From the NCBI GenBank assembly GCA_047633055.1, contig JBLIEI010000019.1:3646-67645 (forward strand): a stretch of 64,000 bases of DNA. Direction: 5' to 3'. The notes under the pieces were generated by a model that saw only the letters and a list, made by a program, of their open reading frames with translations, was not told the DNA's origin and ran no database searches. This document shows positions 62,542 to 64,000 of this stretch, in pieces. Each line of letters begins with the position of its first letter. Position 1 is the first letter of the stretch. Source of the DNA: CALJFL01 sp047633055. Lineage in GTDB: Bacteria > Pseudomonadota > Gammaproteobacteria > Pseudomonadales > Halieaceae. A program made the position numbers and the translations under genes.

Positions 62542-63174
62542 TCATAGAAATTCATTGATATCGGAAAAATGCCGTATGCAGACATCAGACAGCTCCGGCC
62601 AGGCAAAATCACCCGTCGGATCGATGTGTATAGTGGCGACTCTGGCATTCCTGCCTGCCTGTAAGTCAAACAGGTAGTCCCCAACCATCACTGCATCACT
62701 AGGTTCGGCCTGCCAGTCGTTGAGTAAGTGATTAATACCATCAGGCGATGGCTTGGGTACACACGAATCTCTATCTAACCGGTGCTGGGCAGGGAAAAAA
62801 TGGTCGATTCCGCAAGCATTCAATGTCGTTTCAACAACGGGCATGATGTTGCGGGTAAGCAAACCTAACTTTGCACCACGAACTTGCAATTTTTCAAGAA
62901 GCTCTGGCACGCCAGGCATGAGTGTCGAATTGCCAGCGAAGTGACATTCAAGGTCATTCAGCTTTAGCCAAAGAGGGGCTGATTGCTCGTCTGGCATGGC
63001 ATTTAATGCCTCCAAAATGGGTTCATTTGATTCCAACCCCAGTTCCTTGCGCATATATTCAAAATCATGTGAGCTGGTGGTTAAGGTACCATCCATATCG
63101 AAAACCCAATGATTGCGTAGATTTAAACGGTGTGCTTCCCACATTAATTTTGCCTCGTATTGGTGTTGTGCCAT
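62542..63174 (-). CDS. HAD-superfamily phosphatase
   Basis: 210 residues. Motif I is WVFDMDGTLTTSSHDF (nucleophile Asp), motif II LGLLTRNIMPVV (Thr), motif III Lys in CVPKPSPDGI, motif IV VMVGDYLFDLQAGRNA. The helical cap after motif I is of the phosphoglycolate phosphatase type. The substrate is unknown. The first Met may be the second one (residue 11). No neighbour clarifies its role. Confidence 0.88.
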   Translation of the reverse strand: MAQHQYEAKLMWEAHRLNLRNHWVFDMDGTLTTSSHDFEYMRKELGLESNEPILEALNAMPDEQSAPLWLKLNDLECHFAGNSTLMPGVPELLEKLQVRGAKLGLLTRNIMPVVETTLNACGIDHFFPAQHRLDRDSCVPKPSPDGINHLLNDWQAEPSDAVMVGDYLFDLQAGRNARVATIHIDPTGDFAWPELSDVCIRHFSDINEFL

Positions 63175-63565
63175 TCTAATGGAAAGGCTAACGGAATCGA
63201 CACCTCACCCAGGAAAACCACCAGCCAACCAGCCCTACTCGACGCCTTTAAGCAAACACAAACCTTATTAGCCGTTGAGTCAATAGCGCCTTCACAAATA
63301 AGACTGCAGCCCAGGTTCCACTTACCAAAATCTCAGACTGTGCAGGGGAAATAAAGCCCCCGGCGCAAAGAACACTTGATGCCATTAATCTCCGCTAGGA
63401 AAAGCACTATTGCGAATTGTTTAAATTGCTACTTTCTGCTTGAAGTGGAAATTCACCAAAGGCAGATACTATTGGCTTGCGTTATTCAGTATTGACCGCG
63501 CAGGACTGCGCCTGACAACTTACCACCGATTCGCTTTTCTGCATCCGACTCGTTTCGGCGTCCCG
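63175..63565. other. Intergenic, no gene seen
   Basis: About 390 bases without a convincing frame, promoter or terminator. Confidence 0.5.
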
Positions 63566-64000
63566 TCAGCCACTAAATAGCTGCGCGCCCAAGACTGCAC
63601 CGGGTAGAACAAAAAACATCGCAAAGATGTAGCCGAACGCCCAGCTACGATGTTCAGATGATTTCTGCCCCAACCAGGTTGCTGCTTTAATAGGTAGTGA
63701 TCTCAACCCGGGTATGTATAGAAAAGCCAATACACCAACTACGTTGTAAAACAAGTGAACCAACGCAATCTGCAACGCAAATACTTCGTAGGCTCCCGTG
63801 ATAGCGGTCGCGGCCAGTAGAGCCGTAATGCAAGTACCGAGGTTTGCCCCCATGGTGAATGGAAACACTTGCTTTAAGGTCAGCACACCTGCGCCAGCAA
63901 GTGGTACAACAAGACTTGTGGTGGTAGAGGAAGACTGTACTAAAACGGTAACCAGCGTGCCTGACATCACCCCGGTTTCGGGACGTCGACCAATGGCTTT
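63566..64000 (-). CDS. Na/Pi cotransporter family protein, C-terminal part (cut by window edge)
   Basis: The frame is open at the window edge (KAIGRRPETGV before the first internal Met) and ends at 63566, giving 144 residues. VTVLVQSSSTTTSLVVPLAG holds the QSSS motif of PF02690, and FTMGANLGTCITALLAA the GANxGT motif. Three more hydrophobic spans lie before the end. The family imports phosphate with sodium, or acts as a PhoU-domain exporter; the deciding parts are outside the window. Confidence 0.85.
   Translation of the reverse strand, partial: KAIGRRPETGVMSGTLVTVLVQSSSTTTSLVVPLAGAGVLTLKQVFPFTMGANLGTCITALLAATAITGAYEVFALQIALVHLFYNVVGVLAFLYIPGLRSLPIKAATWLGQKSSEHRSWAFGYIFAMFFVLPGAVLGAQLFSG

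Overview
The window reads as chromosomal DNA of a marine-type gammaproteobacterium. The supporting signs are moderate GC, three TonB-dependent receptors (TBDTs), a long-form PurC, an OMPLA-type phospholipase, secreted S9/DUF885 peptidases, two arylsulfatases and many catabolic genes with matched transporters. A member of the Cellvibrionales/Halieaceae group is my best guess, but no rRNA or tRNA gene is present to test it. I saw no CRISPR array, prophage or intact insertion sequence.

Layout. 0-3 kb: the N-terminus of an aldehyde dehydrogenase divergent from an acyl-CoA dehydrogenase, then a wrecked threonine synthase gene and a heavily folded intergenic stretch. 3-10 kb: a TBDT, a class III aminotransferase divergent from its LysR regulator, a NUDIX hydrolase, a membrane protein and a decayed region. 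10-15 kb: a sulfur-transferase-like/TauE pair behind purC, phospholipase A1, and a small membrane ORF coupled to a DUF4239 protein. 15-27 kb: a tightly packed eight-gene minus-strand array (TBDT, two DUF885 peptidases, prolidase-like amidohydrolase, Nramp-like carrier, VOC protein, S9 dipeptidyl peptidase, RidA). 27-32 kb: a LysR gene divergent from a DapA-like lyase plus a three-subunit flavin/iron-sulfur amino-acid dehydrogenase. Together these two blocks look like import and breakdown of peptides, possibly proline- or hydroxyproline-rich.

33-39.5 kb: an N-carbamoylsarcosine-amidase-like hydrolase, two tandem PuuE-like polysaccharide-deacetylase-fold proteins, a family III CoA-transferase and a sodium/solute symporter; I read this as a cyclic amide or ureide pathway of unknown substrate. 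39.5-44.3 kb: an accessory, AT-richer stretch with gene wrecks, a double AP2-like DNA-binding protein, a perfect AT-rich inverted repeat and an arylsulfatase. 44.3-49.2 kb: a YaiI-type protein and a choline-to-betaine operon (betB, betA, a shortened BCCT carrier). 49.4-52.8 kb: a thioesterase, a hibernation factor, DUF6671 and a Sua5-type synthase. 53-58 kb: a Fur-box-controlled TBDT, a DM13 gene broken by an amber codon, and a second arylsulfatase. 58-64 kb: glutathione peroxidase, a lipoprotein esterase, secreted leucyl aminopeptidase, a lipoprotein cyclophilin, a HAD phosphatase and the end of a Na/Pi cotransporter.

At least three clear pseudogenes (thrC-like, hydrolase-OsmC fusion, DM13) and two or three weaker fragments lie in 64 kb, several with internal deletions, which suggests active gene decay.
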